Shown: one piece after another, positions 1-8,557 of the stretch
Numbering within the stretch: position 1 is the stretch's first letter
Layout: every line of letters starts with the position of its first letter
NCBI GenBank assembly: GCA_900100835.1
Contig: FNCM01000004.1
Coordinates: 1-64,000 of the forward strand
Length of the DNA stretch: 64,000 bases
From: Selenomonas sp. WCT3
GTDB lineage: Bacteria; Bacillota; Negativicutes; Selenomonadales; Selenomonadaceae
Direction of reading: 5' to 3'
Notes under the pieces: model-generated
Seen by the model: the letters and a program-made list of their open reading frames with translations, nothing else
Database searches by the model: none
Told to the model about the DNA's origin: nothing
Program-made: the position numbers and the translations under genes

Positions 1-133
1 CCCGTCTCGAGATGAAGTATCTCATAGAGTTAATCTAGTAAGACTCCTTGAAGAAGACAAGGTAGATAGGTTGGGAGTGGAAGTGCCGTAAGGCATGCAG
101 CGGACCAATACTAATAAGTCGAGGGCTTAACTT
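1..133 (+). rRNA. rrl: 23S ribosomal RNA, 3' end (partial)
   Basis: The first bases carry the typical 3' end of bacterial 23S rRNA, including the near-universal stretch around 105-133 (CTAATAAGTCGAGGGCTTAA). The gene enters from the left edge, so only about 130 bases are present. The exact 3' end is inferred from similarity to other 23S genes and may be off by a few bases. Confidence 0.93.
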
Positions 134-201
134 TAATCTAAAATGTTCGATAAGATTTCTTCTGTATAGTTTTGAGTGGACATAGTTCATTCAAAAGAAT
201 A

Positions 202-318
202 TCTGGTGACGCTGGCTATGTGGTTCCACCTGTTCCCATACCGAACACAGTAGTTAAGCACATATACGCCGAAAGTACTTGTCTGGAGACGGACTGGGAG
301 GATAGGGAGTTGCCAGTT
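202..318 (+). rRNA. rrf: 5S ribosomal RNA
   Basis: A segment of about 117 bases has the 5S hallmarks: a start like TCTGGTGACGCTGGC, the conserved loop CCCATACCGAACACAG, then AGTTAAGC, and a 3' end GTTGCCAGT that pairs with the start. It lies about 70 bases after the 23S gene, as in an rrs-rrl-rrf operon, with no tRNA in the spacer. The short open frame across it is fortuitous. Confidence 0.95.
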
Positions 319-323
319 AAAGC

Positions 324-353
324 AAAGCATTCACGATTGTGGATGCTTTTTTT
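324..353 (+). terminator. Terminator of the rRNA operon
   Basis: The arms AAAGCATTCAC (324-334) and GTGGATGCTTT (339-349) form an 11-bp stem with a 4-base loop and one G-U pair. The stem runs into a T tract. It lies directly after the 5S gene. Confidence 0.9.
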
Positions 354-438
354 GTGTATTGCTTTTCATTTCGTTCGAAATACGTTATCATAATAGTAGT
401 GTAACTATGAATCTTTGGGGAGAAGGGATTGATAGACA

Positions 439-1578
439 ATGCTACGCCTTTCGGTGAAAAATCTCAAGCAAGGCATGATAATCGCACAGAGTATCTATAA
501 TCAGCATGGTGCTTGCTATTTAGTAAAGGGGCAGCCTATTACCGATGAATATATCCGCCAGCTGGAGAAAATCGGTATTCCAACGGTTGCAGTTACTTCT
601 GCTAATCCTAATTTCCATTTGATGCCGCCTGAAGACATTGTTCAGGAAAAAACACGCATCAATGCAATCGAAAAGGTTTATGATACCTTCCAAAGTGTCG
701 AGGAAAAGGGACAGCTGGATATAGATGCTATGCAGGGAGTTTCGGAAAATATTATTTTCGATCTCATTGACCGCCGTGAGAATCTCGTTCAGCTGACGGA
801 TATTCGTCTTCATGATACGTATACTTTTGCTCACAGCGTAAATGTAGCAATTTTGTCGGCAATGCTTGGGATGCTTTGTCACTATACAAAACAGGATTTG
901 TTGTTGTTGACTTTAGGGGCTCTCTTGCACGATTTAGGGAAAATCAATGTCCCGGCAGCTATTCTGACAAAGACAACGGGGCTTTCGGATGAGGAGTTTT
1001 CCATTGTCAAGCGTCACCCTTTGGATGGTGCGAAGCGCATTAAAGATATGGAACTGAGTCTGCCGTCGCCGGCGATTCTGGCAGCCATAGCATCGGAACA
1101 TCATGAACATATCGATGGGCATGGTTATCCGCGGGGGCTTAAGGACAAACAAATTCATCGCTATGCAAAAATCGTTGCAATTGCCGATGTGTATGATGCA
1201 TTGACCAGTGAGCGTCCGTATAAAAAGGCTTATACGCCTAATATTGCTTATAACATCATGAGAACTGTTAATCAAGGGCAGTTTGATCAGGATTTGCTCA
1301 AGTTGTTCTTTAATAATATCTCTCTTTATCCGACGGGCACGGTGCTCAAGACGATTTACGGGTATGGCATTGTCAAGGAATGCACTTTCGGCAAGACGGA
1401 GACGCCGACCGTGGTCCTCTTTGCCGATGAGGCTGCCAATATCCTCAGTGTTCCCCATCCGGTTGACTTGTCAAAGGATCCTGCGGGCAATCAGGCAATC
1501 GAAATGGTTATAAATGACAATGACCTGCGTCATTTTATTCATGAAATCAATATTGACCCATCCATTTATTTGGTTTGA
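439..1578 (+). CDS. HD-GYP domain protein, probable cyclic-di-GMP phosphodiesterase
   Basis: The 379-residue protein has an N-terminal DUF3391-like region (about 1-120) and an HD-GYP domain (about 120-300). Visible motifs are the HD pair in LLHDLGKI (near 164) and HGYPRGL with the GYP signature (near 228), followed by ADVYDALTSxRPYK. Proteins of this family hydrolyse cyclic di-GMP to GMP in the cytosol and control motility or surface attachment. There is no membrane segment or receiver domain, so the input signal is unknown. A GGGGAGAAGGG purine tract upstream serves the ATG. The gene is monocistronic, between the rRNA terminator and its own terminator. Confidence 0.9.
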   Translation: MLRLSVKNLKQGMIIAQSIYNQHGACYLVKGQPITDEYIRQLEKIGIPTVAVTSANPNFHLMPPEDIVQEKTRINAIEKVYDTFQSVEEKGQLDIDAMQGVSENIIFDLIDRRENLVQLTDIRLHDTYTFAHSVNVAILSAMLGMLCHYTKQDLLLLTLGALLHDLGKINVPAAILTKTTGLSDEEFSIVKRHPLDGAKRIKDMELSLPSPAILAAIASEHHEHIDGHGYPRGLKDKQIHRYAKIVAIADVYDALTSERPYKKAYTPNIAYNIMRTVNQGQFDQDLLKLFFNNISLYPTGTVLKTIYGYGIVKECTFGKTETPTVVLFADEAANILSVPHPVDLSKDPAGNQAIEMVINDNDLRHFIHEINIDPSIYLV

Positions 1579-1590
1579 TGGAATCTTTCG

Positions 1591-1628
1591 AAAAGGCCGT
1601 TTCTGTTTGCGGAGAGGGCCTTTTTTTG
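1591..1628 (+). terminator. Terminator after the HD-GYP gene
   Basis: AAAAGGCC (1591-1598) pairs with GGCC followed by seven T residues (1617-1627). It lies 13 bases after the stop codon. Confidence 0.85.
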
Positions 1629-1671
1629 TTATACTAATGGGGTTAAAATAAAAGCTAAGGAGCGCGATGGG

Positions 1672-2985
1672 ATGCGGCAAAAACGCAGACAGAAACGCAG
1701 TTATAAGCGTATCAAAATGGTATTGATGCTGCTGTTAGTGATACTGGTGGCTGTCATGGGAGTTGTCTGGGGACAGCATGTAAAAGAACATAACCAGTCG
1801 GGAATTGATGCGGCGATAGCCGATGATGAGATTGTCCATGTGATGATTCTGGGCATCGACAGCCGGCAAGGCGATACCGGCCGCAGTGATACCATGATGG
1901 TGACCGCTGTTGATACGGATAAGGGAAAAGCCGCACTGATGTCGGTGCCGCGTGATACGCGGGTGCCGATTGAGGGACATGGCTACGAAAAAATCAATCA
2001 TGCCTATGCCTATGGTGGTCAGGAGCTCACGCAAAAATCTGTTGAGTCTTTGCTAGGCGTAAAAATTGACCACTATGTGTTGATTAATACCACGGCCTTT
2101 GAGCGCATCATCGATGCACTGGGTGGGGTGGATATCAATGTGGAAAAGCGCATGCATTACGAAGACCCTTGGGATGATAACGGTGGTTTGGTTATCGACC
2201 TTTACCCTGGGGAGCAGCACATGGATGGCAAGAAAGCAATCCAGTATGTGCGCTATCGCGATGGTGAAGGCGATATCGGCCGCATAGGTCGTCAGCAGAA
2301 ATTTGTCAAGGCATGTCTGGCCAAGATGATTTCGCCACAGATGCTGCCAAGACTTCCCAAATTGATTGAGGAAATCAATTCGGCGGTTACGACGGATATG
2401 TCGCTTGCGGAGCTGCTGCGTTTTGCCAAGCTTATGAAGAGTGTTCATGACAATGGACTTACGGCACAGATGGTACCAGGTCAGCCGGCTTATCTTCAGG
2501 ATGTCAGCTATTGGATTCCGGACATTACGGATTTACGGCAACTCATCATGGAGGAGCTAGGTCTTGCGTTATCGGATGAGGCCAAGGCTAAAGCCCAGGC
2601 AGATGAAGACGAATACATGAAGTCGTTGCCGAAGGATATGCAGATTTTGGCTCAGTCCAAGAATTCCTCGGGAAAAATCCAAGAGGAAGCCGTGACAAAA
2701 GAGCAGGATAAAAAGCCCATGAAGCCGTCCCAGATTTCGGTTATGGTCATCAACGACAGTGGCATCAATGGGGCCGGTGCAGAAGTGGCCGGCATCCTGC
2801 AGCGCAAGGGATTTGTCATTTCTGGTGTGGAAACGGGTATCACCAGTTCCCGCACCCAGACGACTATCACTACGTCTACGCGCAATACCGATGTATTCTA
2901 TGGCATGCCGTTCAAGTGTGTCATCATGGATGGCGGCAGTTCGAATCAGGCGGTAGTCCATATTGGGGTGGATTATCGAAAATAA
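1672..2985 (+). CDS. LytR-CpsA-Psr (LCP) family protein with LytR_C domain
   Basis: The 437-residue protein has one membrane segment (about 15-34) after a basic N-terminus, then an LCP domain (about 55-210). Typical LCP motifs are DSRQGDTGRSDTMMV, SVPRDTRVPI, HAYAYGG and VRYRDGEGDIGRIGRQQ, which contain the conserved Asp and Arg residues that bind pyrophosphate and polyprenyl lipid. A C-terminal LytR_C domain spans about 345-435. LCP enzymes transfer glycopolymers from undecaprenyl phosphate to the cell wall, acting outside the membrane. A strong AAGGAG lies 11 bases before the ATG. The glycan substrate cannot be read from the sequence. Confidence 0.92.
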   Translation: MRQKRRQKRSYKRIKMVLMLLLVILVAVMGVVWGQHVKEHNQSGIDAAIADDEIVHVMILGIDSRQGDTGRSDTMMVTAVDTDKGKAALMSVPRDTRVPIEGHGYEKINHAYAYGGQELTQKSVESLLGVKIDHYVLINTTAFERIIDALGGVDINVEKRMHYEDPWDDNGGLVIDLYPGEQHMDGKKAIQYVRYRDGEGDIGRIGRQQKFVKACLAKMISPQMLPRLPKLIEEINSAVTTDMSLAELLRFAKLMKSVHDNGLTAQMVPGQPAYLQDVSYWIPDITDLRQLIMEELGLALSDEAKAKAQADEDEYMKSLPKDMQILAQSKNSSGKIQEEAVTKEQDKKPMKPSQISVMVINDSGINGAGAEVAGILQRKGFVISGVETGITSSRTQTTITTSTRNTDVFYGMPFKCVIMDGGSSNQAVVHIGVDYRK

Positions 2986-2990
2986 GCAGA

Positions 2991-3017
2991 GGGTGACGGA
3001 GCTAGGCTCCGTCATCC
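2991..3017. terminator. Hairpin after the LCP gene, weak terminator
   Basis: GGGTGACGGAGC (2991-3002) and GGCTCCGTCATCC (3005-3017) form a GC-rich hairpin six bases after the stop codon. No T run follows, so it may stabilise the transcript or end it only weakly. Confidence 0.5.
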
Positions 3018-3061
3018 TATATATGACGAACAAATATTCTTGAGGTGAAATGATTTTGGGT

Positions 3062-5035
3062 ATGTTAAGAGTCAACGGGCTGGCCAAAGCCTTTGGCGTG
3101 GAAGAATTATTCCATGACGTAAACTTTGAGGTGAGACGTGGTGAGCGCGTCGGCTTTGTCGGTGCCAATGGTGCCGGTAAAAGTACCTTGATGAAAATCC
3201 TCATGGGACAGGTGGAGGCCGATGGCGGCCAGATTCAATTCGACAGTGCCGATACCATTGGCTACGTGGAACAGCAGTCTGATTTTGGTGAGGGTACACT
3301 TTATGATGAGTTCCGCCGGGCCTTCGATGACATTATCGAATTGGGAGAGCGCAAGCGCGCTTTGGAAAAGAAGATAGCAGTGGACCATGATGAAGAGACC
3401 ATGGCTGCCTACAGTAAAGTGGTGGAGCAGTTCGAACGCCTCGAGGGGTACGATTACGAAAGTCGAATTCGTCGGATAGCCTTTGGCCTTGGATTTACCG
3501 AAGAGGATTTTGCCAAGGATGTTCAGCATTTTTCCGGTGGACAGAAAACCCGTATCTGTCTGGTAAAGGCTTTGCTGCGGGAACCGGACTTTCTGTTCTT
3601 AGACGAGCCGACAAATCACCTGGATATCCATATGATTGAATGGCTGGAAGGCTTTCTCAAGAGCTATAATGGCGGTGTGTTGCTCATCTCCCATGACCGC
3701 TATTTTCTAGACAAAGTGGCAACCCGTATTATTGAATTAGAGAATAAAACGGTTACCAGCTACGAAGGCAACTACACCTATTTTATGAAGGTCAAGACCC
3801 AGCGCCGCGCGGCGCTGCAGTCAGCCTATGAAAAACAGCAGGAGCATATCCGGAAGACGGAGGAGTACATCCGAAAATACAAGGCGGGCATCAAGTCTAA
3901 GCAGGCCCGCGGGCGCCAGAGCCAGCTCAATCGTTTGGAACGGATTGTCCTGCCACCAGAGGATGCTACCTTTAACTATTTTGCTCTTAACACGCCGCCA
4001 GAATGTGCACAGCGGGTGGCGGAGCTGGAAGATGTATCGATGAACTTTGGTGGGCGTGAAATCTTTCAGCACATTTCCCTGTTGATTCGCAATGGAGATG
4101 GTGTGGCCCTGGTGGGTCCCAATGGTGCTGGCAAGACCACGCTGCTGCGGGTACTGGTGGGAGAATTGGAATCGCCCACCGGCCGGGTAAAAATTGGCAG
4201 CCGGGTAAAGATTGGCTATTTCTCCCAGCAGCATGAAGGACTCCATATGGAAAATACCATACTTGATGAAATCATGTATGAGTACGGCCTTGGGGAAGAG
4301 CAGGCCCGTAAATATTTGGGGGCTTTTCTGTTCCATGGGGATGAAGTCCTTCGCCGCATTGGGGATTTATCTGGTGGCGAACAATCCCGAGTGGCCTTTT
4401 TGAAGCTCATGCTGACGGGGGCAAACTTTTTGGTGCTCGATGAGCCGACGAACCATTTGGATATTCCGGCCCGCGAGGCGGTGGAGGAAGCCCTTATGGC
4501 TTATCCAGGAACGTTCCTGGCCGTTTCCCATGACCGCTATTTCCTGGACAAGGTAGCCAACTGCACCCTGGAACTGGAAGAGGGTTCCATCACGGAGTAT
4601 ATGGGCAATTACAGCTATTACCTGATGAAAAAGGAGCTGGCTGAAGCAGAAGCGGAAGAAGAGCGCCTGGAGGCAGAAAAGGCAGCCAAAATCAAAGAAG
4701 CACGGGAGAAGGAAAAGCGGGCTAAGGCAATGAAGAAGGAAGGCGTTTCCCTGGTTCCTTCCGCAGCAGAAACAGCTAAGGCGGAGGAGAAGGCCAAGGC
4801 TGAATTGGGGCGCATCCAGAGCATGAGTGATGCCAAGCGCACGGAAATGATTCAGCGGGCTGAGGCGGAAATTGCCATGGCTGAGGCAGAACTCAAGGGC
4901 TTGGAATATCAGATGAATGACCCGGAGATTCAGGCCGACCCGGTGAAAAGTCAGGAGATTGCCGAGGCCTATGCGGCCAAAGAAGAGGAAATCGAGCAAC
5001 GCTATGCGAAGTGGGAACGTTTGACCGAAGCGTAA
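3062..5035 (+). CDS. ABC-F family ATPase
   Basis: About 657 residues with two ABC cassettes and no membrane domain. The first has GANGAGKST, SGGQKTR and LFLDEPTNHLDI; the second has GPNGAGKTT, SGGEQSR and LVLDEPTNHLDI. A basic linker between them (about 240-300) matches the P-site tRNA-interaction motif region, and a charged C-terminal coiled coil runs from about 520 to the end, as in Uup/YdiF. ABC-F proteins act on ribosomes, as translation factors or antibiotic protectors. Two ATGs compete. The one at 3050 lies only two bases after GAGGTG. I chose 3062, which gives the family-typical start MLRVNGLAKAFG. The next gene follows after 18 bases. Confidence 0.88.
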   Translation: MLRVNGLAKAFGVEELFHDVNFEVRRGERVGFVGANGAGKSTLMKILMGQVEADGGQIQFDSADTIGYVEQQSDFGEGTLYDEFRRAFDDIIELGERKRALEKKIAVDHDEETMAAYSKVVEQFERLEGYDYESRIRRIAFGLGFTEEDFAKDVQHFSGGQKTRICLVKALLREPDFLFLDEPTNHLDIHMIEWLEGFLKSYNGGVLLISHDRYFLDKVATRIIELENKTVTSYEGNYTYFMKVKTQRRAALQSAYEKQQEHIRKTEEYIRKYKAGIKSKQARGRQSQLNRLERIVLPPEDATFNYFALNTPPECAQRVAELEDVSMNFGGREIFQHISLLIRNGDGVALVGPNGAGKTTLLRVLVGELESPTGRVKIGSRVKIGYFSQQHEGLHMENTILDEIMYEYGLGEEQARKYLGAFLFHGDEVLRRIGDLSGGEQSRVAFLKLMLTGANFLVLDEPTNHLDIPAREAVEEALMAYPGTFLAVSHDRYFLDKVANCTLELEEGSITEYMGNYSYYLMKKELAEAEAEEERLEAEKAAKIKEAREKEKRAKAMKKEGVSLVPSAAETAKAEEKAKAELGRIQSMSDAKRTEMIQRAEAEIAMAEAELKGLEYQMNDPEIQADPVKSQEIAEAYAAKEEEIEQRYAKWERLTEA

Positions 5036-5053
5036 TGAAAGGAGTAGCAGGCT

Positions 5054-7267
5054 ATGGCAAATTCGGAATACCAGCAGATATCGCTGGGACTGCAAGACGA
5101 AGAAGAATTGGAAGGTCTTGTGGACAGTATAATTTTCGCCAGTGATGATGGACAATTTGCTGTATTTCGCCTGCGTCCGACTCATCAAAACAGCCGTGTC
5201 AATGTGACGGTGGGATCTGAGCCGCCGCTGGTGGGGCAGCAAATACATCTCAAGGGAAACTGGATTACCCATCCGCGGTTTGGCCAACAGTTCAAGGCCA
5301 GCAGCATGCGTCTTGAAGCGCCGACCAGCGTGGAAGGAATCGAACGGTTCCTGGGGTCAGGAGTTATTGAAGGCGTAGGTCCAGCGATGGCAAAACGCAT
5401 TGTAGCCAAGTTCGGTGCCGATACCCTTGATATCATCGAGAAGAAGCCGCATCAGCTGGAATTGGTGGAGGGCATCGGCCATAAGACGGCCGAGAAGATT
5501 GTGGCCTCGTATATGGATCAGTCAGAGCTTCGCGATATCATGGTATGGCTCGAAAGCCATGGCGTTTCAGGTTCCTTTGCGGCGCGTATTTATAAGAAAT
5601 ACAGTTCCTTTGCGCTGGATATGCTGGAGAGTCATCCCTATCAGCTGGCTCAGGAAATCGAAGGCATTGGTTTTGCCACGGCGGATGCCATTGCGGCCAG
5701 CTTGGGAATGACAAGGGATAATGAGGACCGGGTGGCTGCTGGCATTGATTACGCCTTGCAGCAGATTTCGCTAAATGGCCATTGTTGTATTCCCGAGGGT
5801 CCCTTGGTGGAAAAGGCGGCAAAGCTTTTGCAAGTAGACAGGGACAGTGTCCGCAAAGTGCTGAAAAAACAGCTGGATATGCAGCGGCTTTCCGTGGAAT
5901 ACGTGGGAGCCGACACCTTGATTTATCCGCCTTATCTCTATCGGGCCGAAAAGAAAGTGGCCAGAAAACTTCTATACCTGCAGAAATATGCCAATCCGCT
6001 GTCGGTGGCTGACCCGGATAAGCTTGTAACGGAATGGGAAACAATGACCGGGCTGGATTTGGCCAGGGAGCAGCGGGAAGCTATGGCGGCGGTACTCACC
6101 CATGGCATCTTTGTGTTGACTGGCGGTCCGGGTACCGGTAAGACTACGGTGGTTCGCGGTATGCTGGACATGCTGGAATTGGCGGGATTGGAAATCCTGC
6201 TGGGAGCTCCAACGGGAAGAGCGGCAAAGCGTCTGGCTGAGGCGACGGGACGCAAGACCATGACCATCCACCGTATGCTGGAAGCCCAAGGCGGACGGCA
6301 GGAGGACGGCGGTTCTATGTTTGCCAAGGATTCGGATGAGCAGCTGGAAGCCGATGCCATCATTCTCGATGAAGTGTCGATGATGGATATTGTGCTCATG
6401 CAGCATTTCTTGGAGGCCGTTCCCGATGGCTGTCACGTGATTCTGGTAGGGGATGTGGATCAGCTGCCGGCAGTGGGGCCTGGGTCTGTATTAAAGGACA
6501 TCCTGCGCTCGGGAACAATTCCTAGCGTGCGTTTGACGGAGGTGTTCCGTCAAGACGAGGAAAGTACGATCGTGCTCAATGCCCATGCCATAAATGCCGG
6601 CCGGCTGCCCCAGTGCCGGCAGACAGGAGATTTCCAATTTATCGAGTGCCTGGATGCCCAGCAGACGGCAGAAGTAATCGTCCGCCTTTGCCAGGAAACG
6701 CTGCCGGCGATGGGATATAACCCTTTGACCGATGCGCAGGTGTTGTCGCCGATGCACCGGCAGGAATGCGGGGTAGCGAACCTCAACAAGATGCTTCAGG
6801 ATGTTTTGAATCCCAAAAGTCCCCGTAAGGCAGAATTCGTCAATAGTGTGCAGACTTTCCGATATGGGGACAAGGTCATGCAGACGAAAAACAATTATAC
6901 GAAACAGGTATTCAATGGCGACATTGGCTTTATCACCGCTGTGGAGCCAAGTCATATCACTGTGAAATTCAGTGAAGAGATCAGTGCGGATTACGAAAAA
7001 AGTGAACTGGGAGAGCTGATGCTGGCCTATGCCATGAGTGTACATAAGAGCCAGGGAAGTGAATACCCGGTCATCATCCTGCCGCTTACGCCGGGGCATC
7101 ACATCATGCTGCAGCGCAATTTGCTCTATACAGCGGTGACCAGGGCCAAACGTCTTGTTATCCTGGTGGGAAGCAAAGCCGCTCTGTCGACGGCAGTGGA
7201 GAATGACCGCACGCGCAAGCGATACACATTACTGGCTGAACGATTGAGCCAAAAGCTGGAAAGTTGA
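5054..7267 (+). CDS. recD2: RecD2-type ATP-dependent DNA helicase
   Basis: The 737-residue protein matches the RecD2 (RecD/TraA, SF1B 5'-3' helicase) layout. An OB-like N-terminus is followed by helix-hairpin-helix motifs (about 95-200, for example GSGVIEGVGPAMAKRI). The helicase core has Walker A GGPGTGKTT (near 358), Walker B DEVSMMD, a motif with GDVDQLPAVGPG, and a C-terminal UvrD_C_2 segment AMSVHKSQGSEYP. RecD2 works in DNA repair outside RecBCD. AAAGGAG precedes the ATG, and the gene follows the ABC-F gene closely, so the two are probably cotranscribed. Confidence 0.93.
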   Translation: MANSEYQQISLGLQDEEELEGLVDSIIFASDDGQFAVFRLRPTHQNSRVNVTVGSEPPLVGQQIHLKGNWITHPRFGQQFKASSMRLEAPTSVEGIERFLGSGVIEGVGPAMAKRIVAKFGADTLDIIEKKPHQLELVEGIGHKTAEKIVASYMDQSELRDIMVWLESHGVSGSFAARIYKKYSSFALDMLESHPYQLAQEIEGIGFATADAIAASLGMTRDNEDRVAAGIDYALQQISLNGHCCIPEGPLVEKAAKLLQVDRDSVRKVLKKQLDMQRLSVEYVGADTLIYPPYLYRAEKKVARKLLYLQKYANPLSVADPDKLVTEWETMTGLDLAREQREAMAAVLTHGIFVLTGGPGTGKTTVVRGMLDMLELAGLEILLGAPTGRAAKRLAEATGRKTMTIHRMLEAQGGRQEDGGSMFAKDSDEQLEADAIILDEVSMMDIVLMQHFLEAVPDGCHVILVGDVDQLPAVGPGSVLKDILRSGTIPSVRLTEVFRQDEESTIVLNAHAINAGRLPQCRQTGDFQFIECLDAQQTAEVIVRLCQETLPAMGYNPLTDAQVLSPMHRQECGVANLNKMLQDVLNPKSPRKAEFVNSVQTFRYGDKVMQTKNNYTKQVFNGDIGFITAVEPSHITVKFSEEISADYEKSELGELMLAYAMSVHKSQGSEYPVIILPLTPGHHIMLQRNLLYTAVTRAKRLVILVGSKAALSTAVENDRTRKRYTLLAERLSQKLES

Positions 7268-7289
7268 TTATTTTAAGCCATAGGTCCCA

Positions 7290-7318
7290 TTTACCCGAAC
7301 CATGGTGAATGATAGAAT
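7290..7318 (+). promoter_or_regulatory. Candidate sigma-A promoter
   Basis: TTTACC (7290-7295), a 17-base spacer and TAGAAT (7313-7318) lie 32 bases before the BamE-like gene. The match is moderate. Confidence 0.4.
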
Positions 7319-7350
7319 AATAAGAGTGGTTCAATTCTAAGGGGGATACT

Positions 7351-8157
7351 ATGTCTGTATTAACAATCATGTTGTTTTTGGCTTGTCCATTGCTGGTTTT
7401 TGCAGTCGGTGGCATTTTCCTGCGCCGCCGTCGTTATCCGCTAGCTGTCCTGGCAGTCCTGCTGGGAGTGACCGCTGCTGTTATCGGCGGTATCAACGGA
7501 TTTCATGAGATGAAGGCACAGGTCGTGCACGAGTACAGCCAGGAATTGGATGGGGAATACAAGGCAGCCTTGGCGAAGAAATACCAGCAGGCTGTAAATA
7601 TTTTGCAGGGGCTGTCCTTTACCAAGCCAGACCCAGAGCAAATCGATAAAGCGCTGGAATTGTTGCATGATTTTGATAGCGCGCAAATTGCCGAAAAGAT
7701 GGCCGATGACTGTCCCAATGCCGATGTACTTATCACCTATGCCAAGGCGATGAAACAAGTCAGCACCTATGGTGGGCATATGACCAATATGAATGTCAAT
7801 GAGAATGCGGAGCTGCAAAAGCTCGTCGCCTCATTCCCAGATAATTACAATGGGGTTTTGCAGGATAAGATTATTCCGTTTAAGCGGTTGATTCTCGGCA
7901 TGGAAAAGGAAGCCAAGAAACAAGCTAAGCTCGATGCGGAAAATGCAGCTTCCCATAAGCAGTCCATGAAGGAAGGGCAGTATGGCAATATTCGCCCCGG
8001 TGATCCGGAGGAAAAGATTCCTGCGGCCATGGGACAGCCTGACCATGTAAATTCCAGCAAGACTAGCGATGGGGAAATCAAGCAGTACGTGTTCAATCAT
8101 AATGGCAAGAATTTTTACGTTTATACCAAAAATGGTGTGGTAACGGAAGTACGCTAA
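7351..8157 (+). CDS. Membrane protein with BamE/SmpA-like C-terminal domain
   Basis: The 268-residue protein starts with two hydrophobic segments (about 1-22 and 29-48) and a short basic turn RRRR. A helical, lysine- and glutamine-rich middle (about 50-205) follows. The last 55 residues, beginning IRPGDPEEKIPAAMGQPDHV, look like the SmpA/OmlA (BamE) fold: a 'G-x-P' turn, then strands ending KNGVVTEVR. Such domains are found in outer-membrane assembly lipoproteins and in many uncharacterised proteins. I infer an envelope location but no precise role. AAGGGGG precedes the ATG. The gene ends at a strong hairpin shared with the convergent small gene. Confidence 0.7.
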   Translation: MSVLTIMLFLACPLLVFAVGGIFLRRRRYPLAVLAVLLGVTAAVIGGINGFHEMKAQVVHEYSQELDGEYKAALAKKYQQAVNILQGLSFTKPDPEQIDKALELLHDFDSAQIAEKMADDCPNADVLITYAKAMKQVSTYGGHMTNMNVNENAELQKLVASFPDNYNGVLQDKIIPFKRLILGMEKEAKKQAKLDAENAASHKQSMKEGQYGNIRPGDPEEKIPAAMGQPDHVNSSKTSDGEIKQYVFNHNGKNFYVYTKNGVVTEVR

Positions 8158-8182
8158 TAATGGGGAAGACAACCCTCACGAA

Positions 8183-8217
8183 AAAAGAGCCGTTGACGTT
8201 TTCGTCAACGGCTCTTT
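8183..8217. terminator. Bidirectional terminator
   Basis: A 15-bp perfect stem, AAAGAGCCGTTGACG with CGTCAACGGCTCTTT, closes on a TTTT loop. A-rich and T-rich flanks let it serve the + strand gene ending at 8157 and the - strand gene ending at 8224. Confidence 0.88.
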
Positions 8218-8223
8218 AGCTGT

Positions 8224-8418
8224 TTATTTGTCGTTGCGGTAGTATCCGTGGCCGTGGCGGCCATGGTTATTCCCGTCTGCATTGTAGCAGCCGTTGTGCT
8301 GGCGGCAATAGCCTGGGCCATAGTCACTGTCATCCTTGTTGCTGGAAGCGGCAAAAGCCGGGACTGCCGTGAGAACCATAAGGCCGGTGAGAAGCGCTGC
8401 TAATTTCTTTTTCATCAT
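8224..8418 (-). CDS. Small secreted His/Cys-containing peptide
   Basis: A 64-residue product, or 63 if the second of two adjacent ATGs (8415) is used. That ATG has the better spacing to AGGAGG. Residues 1-23 are a clear Sec signal peptide (MMKKKLAALLTGLMVLTAVPAFA, cut after AFA). The mature part of about 40 residues is rich in Asp, Asn, Gly, Tyr and His, with two Cys and a motif HGRHGHGYY that could bind metal. I recognise no family. It is divergent from an OmpR-type two-component system whose sensor also has a His-rich external segment. A Pho-box-like repeat lies at its -35 position, so control by that system is likely. Confidence 0.72.
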   Translation of the reverse strand: MMKKKLAALLTGLMVLTAVPAFAASSNKDDSDYGPGYCRQHNGCYNADGNNHGRHGHGYYRNDK

Positions 8419-8460
8419 AAATTCCTCCTGAACAATTCATTATTTATCGTTTCTGGCTTT

Positions 8461-8493
8461 AGTATAACCGGTAGTTGTGACAAATCTGTTACA
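8461..8493 (-). promoter_or_regulatory. Activator-dependent promoter with 11-bp direct repeats
   Basis: On the - strand, TATACT (8461-8466) is a good -10. No -35 consensus is present. In its place are two heptamers, TGTAACA (8487-8493) and TGTCACA (8476-8482), exactly 11 bp apart and ending 10 bp before the -10. This is how OmpR/PhoB-family regulators bind. Confidence 0.6.
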
Positions 8494-8528
8494 GAAAAAA
8501 TTTATTTTTTATTTTCAGAGAAACCTCT

Positions 8529-8534
8529 TATAAT
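8529..8534 (+). promoter_or_regulatory. -10 element of the two-component operon
   Basis: TATAAT at 8529-8534 lies 24 bases before the response-regulator ATG. No good -35 is visible at 17 bp, where the sequence is A/T only. Confidence 0.45.
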
Positions 8535-8557
8535 GGTCAAGGTGAGGAGGCGATGCT

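Noticed and set aside
172..393. Open frame of 73 codons across the 5S gene
   Set aside because: It lies over 5S rRNA and its terminator and encodes rRNA-derived sequence, so it is not a protein gene.
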